Shown here in pieces: positions 6,901 through 13,417 of a stretch of DNA of 31,625 nt (the first letter of the stretch is position 1; every line of letters starts with the position of its first letter). Below the pieces are notes generated by a model. The model was not told where the DNA came from. It saw nothing but the letters and a program-made list of their open reading frames with translations, and made no database searches. The stretch spans positions 1-31,625 of the forward strand of contig CAYVCX010000032.1 of the NCBI GenBank assembly GCA_964450435.1, given 5' to 3'. Source of the DNA: SKLM01 sp964450435. Its GTDB lineage: Bacteria > Chloroflexota > Anaerolineae > B4-G1. A program made the translations under genes and the position numbers.

Positions 6901-9182
6901 CGGAAATGCCACAGGGCCTCGCTCACCAGTCCCTGCATCTGATATGACCGTCCGACACAGTGGTGCGCCTCGGGCCAGTTCGGCTGCATCTCGAGGGCCC
7001 GTTGTAGGGCACAGACAGCCTCTTCGTGATTGCCAACTTGCTGGCAGAGCTTCCCATAGTCGTAGTAAGTCCCTGCGCTCTCCGGGGACAGCCGCAGCGC
7101 CATCTTGAAAGCCTCGACTGCCTCATCCGTCCGACCTTGAAGGGCGAGAACCGCTCCTAACTCATGGTAGATCGCCGACGATTCCCCATCAAGCTTGATT
7201 GCCTTCTCCAATCCCTGCGCTGCATCACCGAGTCGCCCAAGCTCGCGCAGCACGGATGCTCGGTTGGCATGGTATTCTGCCTCCTTCGGCTCCAGGGCAA
7301 TGGCTTGATCGCACGCTTCAAGCGCCTCTTCGTACTCGCCGCGGTCCTGATGGAGTAAGGCAAGCTCGTTGTGCAGTCCCGCATCTTTGGGGGCTGTCCG
7401 CAGGCCCGCCTCAAGGGTGTTCATGGCTTCTTCGAATCGGCCACTCTGGCGGTAGAGCGCAACGATCTTCCTGATGTGTGTCACCTCGCCGGGAGCCAAC
7501 TCCGCCGCGCGCCGGTACTGCGCCAGCGCCTCTTCCAGATCCCCTTTCGCCTCGGAGATCATCCCCAGCTGTGCCCGTATGTCGGCATCGTCATGGTTCA
7601 GCCGCAGGGCCTGCCGGGTCTGCTGTTGAGCTTCATTCAACCGTCCCAGGCGATAGGCAGCACGGCCCAGCCGGAAACGATAGACAGGATCGCGCGGGGC
7701 CAAATTCACCGCCCTTCGGAAAGCGCCCAGAGCCTTGTCCAATACCCCCTGATGATCATAACTCAGGCCCAGGTGATAGAAAGGACTCGGATCGTCAGGA
7801 TTGAGGTCGCACGCAGCCCCCAACAACTCCACAGCTTCCTCGTGCCGCTTCAGTCGTTGGCAAACAATACCCGCTCGAAGCTGATAGACCGCCTTCGCCT
7901 CCGGTGAAAGCTCGGCAGCTTTGCCGTAGACGGCCAGCGCCTCGTCGTAGGCGCCGATATCCTCGTACACAGACCCTTGTTGAGCATAGACATCGCTGGT
8001 GACCGAAGCGGCGTCGTCCAGGTAGGCCGCTTTTCGCAGCGTTGCCAGGGCCTCATCCTGTTGATGGAGACGGCGATACGCGACGCCGAGATCACGATAG
8101 TAAGAACCTTGCTCAGGAGCCAGCGAACAAGCCAATTGGTACTCTTCGAGAGCCTGCTCAAGTCGTCCTTCCGCCTCATGTGTCAAGCCCATCTGATGGT
8201 GGGCTGCTGCATGGCTGGGCTCCAATTCGGTGGCCTGCTCCAACGCCTGCATTGCCTCGTCGTACTCCCCAAGACGGAAGAGGGCACACCCCACACCATA
8301 GTGATGTCCAGCCTGCTCGGGGTTGATCTCTACGGCGCGGCGGTACTCCAGAAGCGCCTCATCGTGCTTGTCCAATGAGCCCAACGCCTTAGCCAGGTCA
8401 GCGTGCCACTTATCCTCGTTCGGCGAAAGCTCCACGGCATGGCGCAAATATCGAACCGCTTCCCGAAACTCTCCCAGGCGCTGACAGGCAATGCCCAGGG
8501 AGTAGTTGTAGCCAGGATGGGTACAATCAAGACTCACAGCACGCCTGTACTCGTCAGCGGCCTCTTGAAACCGTCCTGCCTTCTTGTAAAGGGACGCCAA
8601 CTCGCCACGCCAAGCAGCCTCCGTGAATGGAGCCGCCTTGTCATCCAAGAGGACCAACGCCTCCTCCATATGTGCGATGGCGTCTTCCCGTCGGTTCACC
8701 TCGTCCAGGACAATCGCGGCGTCATGACGGACCAGAGCGCGTTCGGGATCCAATTCCATGGCCTGCTCCAGAGCGTGCAGAGCCTCGCTGTACCAGCCTC
8801 GTTTCTGGTAGGCGTAGCCTATCTCCCGATAGATCTCCGCCTGCTCGGAGGGCGGGCTCAGCTCCAGCGCGGCCTCCAACTTCTCCAGAGCGTCCTCAAA
8901 GCGACCCAGCCGGTTCAGGGCAGCTCCTGCTTCATAGAGATATAGCCATTCGTTGGGGATTCGGGCAAGAGCACGCTCGAAAGCATCAAGAGCTTTTTCG
9001 TAGGCCTGCTGCTCCTTCAACGACATCCCCAGGTCATACGATATACTCGCGTATAGCTGGTCAGCCTCCCGGAGAGCACTCTCAAACTCAGTCACCGCCT
9101 TTCCTTCGCTTCCGGACGCCCGATGGGTGATGGCTAAGTCATGGTAATGGTCAACTTGGTTCCTATAGGCTTCAATACTCAT
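3963..9182 (-). CDS. Giant TPR-repeat scaffold protein
   Basis: A 1739-residue protein consisting almost wholly of about 34-residue tetratricopeptide repeats (roughly 48-50). The pattern is LG..Y...G...EA...Y..A..L.P. Repeats alternate between two styles: one ending EYRRAAELAP and one with LGR.EEA..AL..A..LDP. The real unit is therefore about 68 residues, two TPRs that were duplicated together. I see no enzymatic domain, signal peptide or membrane span; TPR superhelices bind proteins. I chose the ATG at 9182 because GAGGGGG lies just upstream. An open frame extends to 9446 but overlaps the membrane-protein gene and reads as non-repeat sequence. The gene starts 11 bp after that gene and overlaps nothing downstream once the peptidase start is set at 3943. 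Inferred role: scaffold or adaptor for the peptidase, the kinase or the division apparatus. Confidence 0.93.
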   Translation of the reverse strand: MSIEAYRNQVDHYHDLAITHRASGSEGKAVTEFESALREADQLYASISYDLGMSLKEQQAYEKALDAFERALARIPNEWLYLYEAGAALNRLGRFEDALEKLEAALELSPPSEQAEIYREIGYAYQKRGWYSEALHALEQAMELDPERALVRHDAAIVLDEVNRREDAIAHMEEALVLLDDKAAPFTEAAWRGELASLYKKAGRFQEAADEYRRAVSLDCTHPGYNYSLGIACQRLGEFREAVRYLRHAVELSPNEDKWHADLAKALGSLDKHDEALLEYRRAVEINPEQAGHHYGVGCALFRLGEYDEAMQALEQATELEPSHAAAHHQMGLTHEAEGRLEQALEEYQLACSLAPEQGSYYRDLGVAYRRLHQQDEALATLRKAAYLDDAASVTSDVYAQQGSVYEDIGAYDEALAVYGKAAELSPEAKAVYQLRAGIVCQRLKRHEEAVELLGAACDLNPDDPSPFYHLGLSYDHQGVLDKALGAFRRAVNLAPRDPVYRFRLGRAAYRLGRLNEAQQQTRQALRLNHDDADIRAQLGMISEAKGDLEEALAQYRRAAELAPGEVTHIRKIVALYRQSGRFEEAMNTLEAGLRTAPKDAGLHNELALLHQDRGEYEEALEACDQAIALEPKEAEYHANRASVLRELGRLGDAAQGLEKAIKLDGESSAIYHELGAVLALQGRTDEAVEAFKMALRLSPESAGTYYDYGKLCQQVGNHEEAVCALQRALEMQPNWPEAHHCVGRSYQMQGLVSEALWHFRRASVLAPKEARHKRAIGLAYQDLGQVDEAIAYLEEAIALDPEEASLHGALAEAFVSEGWLTEAIDEYRRAAELDPQEASYRRGIGTTWRALGDHSRAIEALEQAVAVSPDDPRTRYELGQTYRCMGRDCEAVVEYKKAAQLAEGGADDQSVYHFHLAEALHELGEAEPAASALSKAISLDPDDAHAHHRLGLILEEQGSYQEALDEYQRASAIAPGRAIYHYRIGSALYRQGRYEEAVGALREALRLDSEDDETYLLLGRVHEKMGRREDARAAYEEAIALSPDTAAHHRQLGLLFSATGDRDRAVKSLQKAISLDSSDVEAHAALGAVLENEENLEDALSEYRQAAGICADEPRYRRSCGRVLRKLGSYEEAKHELQEALAVDPEDPESHYELGTTLEGQEQYGAARGAYEDAVALSPNTPRYQVALGAAWRKIGLQARMLELMGIAKHPLQERTADSETYQEGVTALQAAADLGADSARVYAELGTLRLLQGREEDAIRELKKAVELAPQEPFHHRALGMAYRSIGDCEGSIRELRVAESLDPDSAETQYELALSLERMDRPDEALAALRDATRLAPSEAMYLYALGQMSQDVGRKEEARAALERAVELRQGVATWHTALGDVYSELGCHDLALEQYARALESEPENATYLHRTASACSRLGNAGEAGELLEKAVARKPDDPVLLADLGGVYRRQGRHRSAREIYLRAAKLAPGRADYLLDLGDVALDLGDTDEALNRYNQALGTQEDYTPAYDRLGSLHERERNWSEALDAYSQASALDPNNAHFRHRIGVVLWHMERYQEAAEQLESAVELDPEMAEAYGQLGEVYETQQRYDEAMQVYEQAIVADPQEAIHHARMGRLCQQLGHLDKALLHCRKTVSLQPEEATAYYELGKTYEAREEFDDALQAYLEALDRDPDGADYCYSAGVMYKHLKRYPEAAAKLRRAIRLQPSHADAYKQWAAVSAMSFIYRERKHG

Positions 9183-9193
9183 CGAATACCCCC

Positions 9194-9505
9194 TCAAAGC
9201 GCCGAAATCATCCAGAAGGCCACGAGACAGAGCGCGCCTCCGGCCAGACAAAGGAATACGCCCACACCGACCGAGGTCCGAATCAGCAGGCTGATCGCCT
9301 CGACAAGGCCGGACATCGCCTCGATAAGAGGGGCCAGGCCTGCGTCTGTGACCGCCTTGCTGCTGACCTTGGCTGACTGGGCTGAGATGCGCTTGAGCGC
9401 ATCCTGATACTGTTTCGCCAAGATGGTCCAGAGACCAGCCGTGCACGCAGACAGACCGAGCACAAACAAAGTGAGTGACATTAGAACCTGGAGGACCCTA
9501 ATCAT
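9194..9505 (-). CDS. Small membrane protein with two hydrophobic segments
   Basis: 103 residues, no recognised family. The first hydrophobic segment spans about 5-27 and contains LSAC at 18-21, which fits a lipobox, so this could be a lipoprotein signal rather than a transmembrane helix. Residues 30-75 form a polar, amphipathic helical stretch. The second segment spans about 76-101 and reaches the C-terminus. The ATG at 9505 has AAGGAAAG upstream. The stop overlaps the ribosome-binding site of the TPR gene, 11 bp before its start, so the two are probably translationally coupled. Placed between a sensor kinase and a TPR scaffold, it might anchor the complex to the membrane; that is inference. 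Confidence 0.75.
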   Translation of the reverse strand: MIRVLQVLMSLTLFVLGLSACTAGLWTILAKQYQDALKRISAQSAKVSSKAVTDAGLAPLIEAMSGLVEAISLLIRTSVGVGVFLCLAGGALCLVAFWMISAL

Positions 9506-9524
9506 GATTTCTTTCCTTTCACTG

Positions 9525-9541
9525 ACGGGATTACTTCCCGT
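9525..9541 (-). other. Intercistronic stem-loop between the kinase and membrane-protein genes
   Basis: A 6-bp perfect inverted repeat (ACGGGA / TCCCGT) with a 5-nt loop fills much of the 46-bp gap after the kinase stop. No T-run follows, so it is unlikely to end transcription. It could be a processing or stability element that sets different levels of kinase and downstream products. Confidence 0.4.
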
Positions 9542-9551
9542 TGGCCAGACA

Positions 9552-12500
9552 TCAGCTTGCGTTCAAGGGCAAGGGGCCCGATCGAACCGATTCGCTCTGA
9601 AGTAGCGGCAGACTGATATAGAATGTACTCCCTTCATCCAATCTGCTTTCTACCCAGACTCTTCCCCTGTGTCGTTCCACGATAGACTTGACGATAGCAA
9701 GCCCCAAACCAGTTCCCGACACATCCGCTCGGTCACCTCGCTTGGTGCGGTAGAACTTCTCGAACAATCGTGCCTGCTCATCGGGTGCAATTCCGATGCC
9801 GGTGTCGGCAACGGCGATTACAGCCCTACTGCTACCGTTATGCGTGTCCGTGGATAACTCCGCAGATACGGTGCCGCCCGCCGGTGTATACTTGATGGCG
9901 TTGTCCAGCAAGTTGATGACGGCTTGACGCAGGAGCGCTCGATCACCACGCACTATCACATCGTGTCCCTCAGTTGACGAATTGATCGGCGCCTGAATCA
10001 AGAGCGAGATGTCTTTGGCCACTGCCCGACTTCGCAGACTGCTCACTGCCTCAGCCAGGACCAAGCCTAAGTGACACGGGGCTCGCTCCACTCCCAGACC
10101 CGCTTCGATACGACTCAGATCAAGCAGATCGGCAACCAAGTCATCGATCCGCTGAACGCCGTGCAGGATGTTCTGAACATAGCTCTCTTGCGTCTCATTT
10201 AGTTCACCCACCGCATCAAGTCGGTTCGCGTAGCCGCGCATAAAGGTCAACGGCGCCCGAAGATCGTGCGAGACCGTCGCCAAGAACTCGGACTTCATCT
10301 CATCAAGATCCTTGAAGTGCGTGATATCGCGCATCACAGCCACACGTCCGGCTTGCTCTCCTTCCGAGTTCTGTATCTCCGACACATTGGCGTACAACGC
10401 TCGCCCATCCGGCAGAAGCACCTCTTTCGGGGCTTTCCCGGTCGCCGACGAACCCACAACTGCCTCCACCACCTCGGGGGCCAAATCGGTCTCATCGATC
10501 TTGAGCCCAAGCGCTGCCCGGGCCCGGACGCCAAATGCCTGCTCGGCCGCCGGGTTGATCAACAGGAGTCGGTGGTCACGGTCGGTTACTAAGACTGCAT
10601 CTGAAGCACTCTCCAATATCGCTGCCAGCCGGCTTCGCTCACTCTCAACAGCCTCGAAGAGGCGTGCGTTCTCCAGCACCACTCCTACTTGGCTGCTGAG
10701 CATAGAGAGAAAATCGAGCTTCGACTTCTCGAATTGTTGAGTGGATCCATATCCAAGCCAGATCAAGGCCAACACGCGGTCCTTGATGAACACCGGTAGG
10801 GCGAGAGCAGCTTTGACGCCTGCGGCGACGATTTCCGCGTCGTCGCCCGCCCCGGCCCCAGCCAGGTCTTCAGCGATGAACGGTCCGTCCTGATCTTGCA
10901 GGGCTGCAAGCAAGACATCGTCGATCCCCTTCAAGCCCTCATCAACCTTCCCTCGAGATATAACCATTCCCGGGGGCTCGGCATCATTCATGAAGACCGC
11001 GCGAGCAACCTCGGCTTGGGTAGCCTCCAAAGCACCCTCTAGGACAAACGACATGCCTGTCGCCAGATCCAATGTCGACGAGACCGCCTGGCTGACCTCG
11101 AGCAGCAAGGACAAGTCGCTCATCCGCTCCTTCAGCCGCCCGCGCATGTCCTCGAAGGCCGCACCCAGCCGACCTACCTCGTCGGAACCGGTCAGCTCCA
11201 CTGGCTCCGTCAATGTTCCCGCGGCGATGAGCTCGGCAGCCCCAACCAACTCCTTGAGTGGGTGAGTAATCCGACCAATCACGAAGACGGTGGCCGTCAC
11301 CAGGCCTACTCCGAATACTGTCTGCAGGAGCAGCAACGGGACAGCAACCTGTCTGGCTTGCTCCAGAACGACAGCGTACGGAAGGCGGATTACCACGGAC
11401 CAGGGATGGCCATCGGCAGGGAGAACGTAGAGCAGCTCACGGGTGTTCCTAACCGGATGGCGACCTTCGCAGACAAGTCCTTGTGGGTCTGCACCCGCGG
11501 CGCAACGGTGAAGGTTATCCTGGTCCCAGGTAGTGAGGACCGCTCCGGCATCTGGGTGCGCGATGATACGCTCACCCGAATCGACGATAAATCCTTCGCC
11601 ACGACCGCTGGTCGACTGAAGAGTGGCCAGCAGGCGGCGAATGGCTGGATTCGTACGGAGATGAACGCGGCCAATCATCACAGCGAGACCAGCCTCACTA
11701 ACTCCCTGGTCCGTGACCGGCATCAGGAACGACAGTATTGCTTCGTCTCGCTCCGACCAGTGTCCGGGACTGATCTGAGGCGCTCCGTCGTTCAATGCCC
11801 GCGCCAGGAGAATCTCCTCATCCGTCGTCAACACAGGGTCGCCGGTTGGCGCCGCAGGATACATCGCCAGGAGCTGTCCTTCTCTGCCGACCAGCATCAG
11901 CTGGTCGAAAAACGGTACCAACCGAAGATCGCCCTTCAGGAGAAACTCCAGGCGGTCGGGCGGCGCCTCCAGCAACCGCTCGTCGCGAACGAACTCTGCC
12001 AGGAGTCCCTGACCTGTGTGAATGAAGTAGGGGATCTCGTCGCCGGCATTGCGAGCATCTCGTGCCAGATCGTCTACTGCCTGATCCCTTGCCCCCCGAA
12101 GCGCGATCGCCGTCACTGCGTACACGAGTACGAGGGTCATAACGACAATGAGAGGCACAACTACAACGAGCAGTTTACGACTCAGGCTACGGCGGAGGGG
12201 AGAGGCGTGTCGTGGCACCTGAACCGGGCGCGTGAGGGGATGAGCAGCATAGAGGATCTGAAGACCAGCAGCAGCCGGAAGCACTTCCAGCAGCAGACAG
12301 CCAACGCGGATCTGCACCATCTGCAAGGTGTAGTCAAGCCCGGCCAGCCCAGAGCCCCTCACAGAGGCCCACATCGAGAGCAAGAGCAAGAGGCTTGCCA
12401 CGGGCATTGCCACCAACGAGGCGACCAAGGGTTGACGAATCGCACGCTCAAGACGCCCCCGATAGTCCTGATGGAGACAATACGCGACGACGAAGCCAAA

Positions 12501-12929
12501 GAAGGCAAGGTGGAATGGCTCAGTGATCCCACCGATGACCGCGCCAGTATGCAACACACCGCTCACGGCCCCCACGAGCAATGCTGGCCCGGACCCCAGC
12601 CACAGCCCAGCAGCCAGAATCGGGCAGATGCTAAGGAGGGCAGCATAGGGTCTCCGGGTCTCGAGGGGGATGTTCGGAGGTGGCAGCAGGTCCGGAGAGG
12701 AGACACTGACCACGAACAAGTGGTTGACGAGGAGGGGAGCGATCAGGAGCCCCACAAGCAACAATGTCTTACGCCAAGACCGGGTCACCTCTGCGCACTC
12801 CCGGCGCGATCGGGCCAGAAGGAAGGCCGCCATCGAACCATAGGTCACCAACAGCACATATTCCAGCGCCGCTGGTTCAAGAAAGGCCAGACTGGTCCAG
12901 GACCTAAGGATCTCAAATTCCATGTTCAT
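9552..12929 (-). CDS. Membrane sensor histidine kinase (TM region, Cache-like sensor, HAMP, GAF, PAS, HisKA, HATPase_c)
   Basis: 1125 residues. About six hydrophobic spans lie in 20-235, followed by a cluster at about 251-275, a probable extracellular Cache-like region (about 280-525), and another span at 528-552. HAMP covers about 553-605, a GAF-like domain about 605-755 and PAS about 765-870 (SDAVLVTD, INPAAEQAFG). The H-box is FLATVSHDLRAPL with phosphorylatable H888. The ATPase has the N-box LLDNAIKYTP, G1 DTGIGI and G2 GTGLGLAIV, so autophosphorylation should be intact. Ligand unknown. In-frame TGA TGA codons lie just before the ATG at 12929, so the start is there or at 12923. Neither has its own Shine-Dalgarno; the nearest one serves an 11-codon ORF overlapping the start. 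The gene is first behind the sigma-54 promoter and is probably the partner of the NtrC-type regulator upstream. Confidence 0.93.
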   Translation of the reverse strand: MNMEFEILRSWTSLAFLEPAALEYVLLVTYGSMAAFLLARSRRECAEVTRSWRKTLLLVGLLIAPLLVNHLFVVSVSSPDLLPPPNIPLETRRPYAALLSICPILAAGLWLGSGPALLVGAVSGVLHTGAVIGGITEPFHLAFFGFVVAYCLHQDYRGRLERAIRQPLVASLVAMPVASLLLLLSMWASVRGSGLAGLDYTLQMVQIRVGCLLLEVLPAAAGLQILYAAHPLTRPVQVPRHASPLRRSLSRKLLVVVVPLIVVMTLVLVYAVTAIALRGARDQAVDDLARDARNAGDEIPYFIHTGQGLLAEFVRDERLLEAPPDRLEFLLKGDLRLVPFFDQLMLVGREGQLLAMYPAAPTGDPVLTTDEEILLARALNDGAPQISPGHWSERDEAILSFLMPVTDQGVSEAGLAVMIGRVHLRTNPAIRRLLATLQSTSGRGEGFIVDSGERIIAHPDAGAVLTTWDQDNLHRCAAGADPQGLVCEGRHPVRNTRELLYVLPADGHPWSVVIRLPYAVVLEQARQVAVPLLLLQTVFGVGLVTATVFVIGRITHPLKELVGAAELIAAGTLTEPVELTGSDEVGRLGAAFEDMRGRLKERMSDLSLLLEVSQAVSSTLDLATGMSFVLEGALEATQAEVARAVFMNDAEPPGMVISRGKVDEGLKGIDDVLLAALQDQDGPFIAEDLAGAGAGDDAEIVAAGVKAALALPVFIKDRVLALIWLGYGSTQQFEKSKLDFLSMLSSQVGVVLENARLFEAVESERSRLAAILESASDAVLVTDRDHRLLLINPAAEQAFGVRARAALGLKIDETDLAPEVVEAVVGSSATGKAPKEVLLPDGRALYANVSEIQNSEGEQAGRVAVMRDITHFKDLDEMKSEFLATVSHDLRAPLTFMRGYANRLDAVGELNETQESYVQNILHGVQRIDDLVADLLDLSRIEAGLGVERAPCHLGLVLAEAVSSLRSRAVAKDISLLIQAPINSSTEGHDVIVRGDRALLRQAVINLLDNAIKYTPAGGTVSAELSTDTHNGSSRAVIAVADTGIGIAPDEQARLFEKFYRTKRGDRADVSGTGLGLAIVKSIVERHRGRVWVESRLDEGSTFYISLPLLQSESVRSGPLPLNAS

Positions 12930-12948
12930 GGCTCATCAGATGTGGCAT
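12913..12948 (-). CDS. Possible 11-residue leader ORF overlapping the kinase start
   Basis: The ATG at 12948 has AAGGA 7 nt upstream, the best ribosome-binding site in the leader. The ORF reads MPHLMSHEHGI and stops inside the kinase gene, overlapping its start by 17 nt. This arrangement suits translational coupling of a kinase start that lacks its own site. It could also be chance in such a short frame. Confidence 0.35.
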   Translation of the reverse strand: MPHLMSHEHGI

Positions 12949-12974
12949 GCTGATTCCTTCACCCTCTTATTTGT

Positions 12975-12990
12975 TGCAAGAAGCGTGCCA
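12975..12990 (-). promoter_or_regulatory. Sigma-54 (-24/-12) promoter of the kinase-TPR-peptidase-mraZ-ftsZ operon
   Basis: Reading the minus strand, TGGCACG is followed by CTTC and then TTGCA, a full match to the sigma-54 consensus TGGCACG-N4-TTGCW. The -24 element is at 12984-12990 and the -12 element at 12975-12979. Transcription would start near 12964, leaving a leader of about 35 nt before the kinase ATG. Sigma-54 and an activator with an intact GAFTGA loop are both encoded just upstream, supporting the call. Confidence 0.85.
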
Positions 12991-13037
12991 GCATTCTGCA
13001 TCTGGCCACAGCAAGGGAGGAGACAGCGATCGAGTGG

Positions 13038-13060
13038 CGTTTTTTCAGGCCCTACGGGCC
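13038..13060. other. A/T tract plus small inverted repeat inside the sigma-54 control region
   Basis: Six A on the minus strand sit beside a GGCCC/GGGCC hairpin of 5 bp. The tract precedes or follows the hairpin in the wrong order for a terminator. Position between promoter and candidate enhancer would suit a bend site, which is speculation. Confidence 0.2.
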
Positions 13061-13132
13061 GAAGATAGACACGGCTAGACGAGCAACGTGGAGAAAGAGG
13101 CGAAGGACACGAAGGAGGAGCCCGTCACACAA

Positions 13133-13177
13133 CCCGCACATATGGTAGCCCAATACTGTTGACACCCATACATATGG
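13133..13177 (-). promoter_or_regulatory. Candidate enhancer (UAS): two tandem 13-bp sites 32 bp apart
   Basis: Minus-strand copies CCATATGTATGGG (13165-13177) and CCATATGTGCGGG (13133-13145) match at 11 of 13 positions and are offset by exactly 32 bp, three helical turns. The first lies inside a CCCATA-TG-TATGGG inverted repeat, as expected for a dimeric FIS-type helix-turn-helix protein. Centres fall near -175 and -207 relative to the predicted start, a normal distance for NtrC-family enhancers. Binding by the neighbouring regulator is inferred. Confidence 0.55.
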
Positions 13178-13225
13178 GGATGACAATTCACCGCGAAGTG
13201 CTAGAGGACGACGCCTAGTCAGCAC

Positions 13226-13241
13226 GGGGTGGAAGCACCCC
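13226..13241. repeat. Small GGGGTG/CACCCC inverted repeat
   Basis: A 6-bp perfect stem with a GAAG loop in the region between the regulator and kinase genes. No T-run is present on either side. Function unknown. Confidence 0.25.
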
Positions 13242-13361
13242 ACAGGAGAGACTAAGCGCAGAAGCGGGTTTGGCGCAGCGGCGCCAGATGGGGGGACAGA
13301 AAGTGCGATCCTGAAAACCTCGAATCGGGCGCTCTGTCAAGACCGACGAGGGACGAGAGTG

Positions 13362-13395
13362 GAGGATTTTTCCCCCAGACTGGGGAAAAATCCTC
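13362..13395. repeat. 14-bp perfect inverted repeat after the response regulator gene
   Basis: The arms GAGGATTTTTCCCC and GGGGAAAAATCCTC pair perfectly around a 6-nt loop, starting 22 bp after the regulator stop. As RNA this is a strong hairpin and may end or protect the regulator transcript, although no T-run follows it on the minus strand. It could instead be a binding site for a dimeric protein, about 400 bp upstream of the sigma-54 promoter. Confidence 0.6.
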
Positions 13396-13417
13396 AGAAT
13401 TCCGGATCAGTGGACCA

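Noticed and set aside
8669..8683. Third copy of the CCATATGTGCG enhancer-like motif
   Set aside because: It lies within TPR coding sequence, lacks the GGG end and a partner site, so it is best explained by coding.
3963..9182. The regular periodicity as a DNA satellite or CRISPR-like array
   Set aside because: The period is in the protein (TPR units); DNA copies are diverged and there are no identical direct repeats with unique spacers.
9183..9446. N-terminal extension of the TPR protein by 88 residues
   Set aside because: It overlaps the small membrane-protein gene in another frame, is not TPR-like, and the ATG at 9182 has a strong ribosome-binding site.
11262..12953. 563-codon plus-strand open frame opposite the kinase gene
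   Set aside because: Antisense of the kinase's transmembrane and sensor region. The product is rich in His, Gln and Arg with no fold pattern, while the kinase frame is clearly real.
13038..13060. Hairpin next to a homopolymer run as a terminator
   Set aside because: On the minus strand the run after the hairpin is A, not T, and on the plus strand the T-run comes before the hairpin.
13159..13187. TTGACA with a 17-bp spacer on the plus strand as a promoter
   Set aside because: The -10 would be GACAAT, a poor match, and no plus-strand gene follows.
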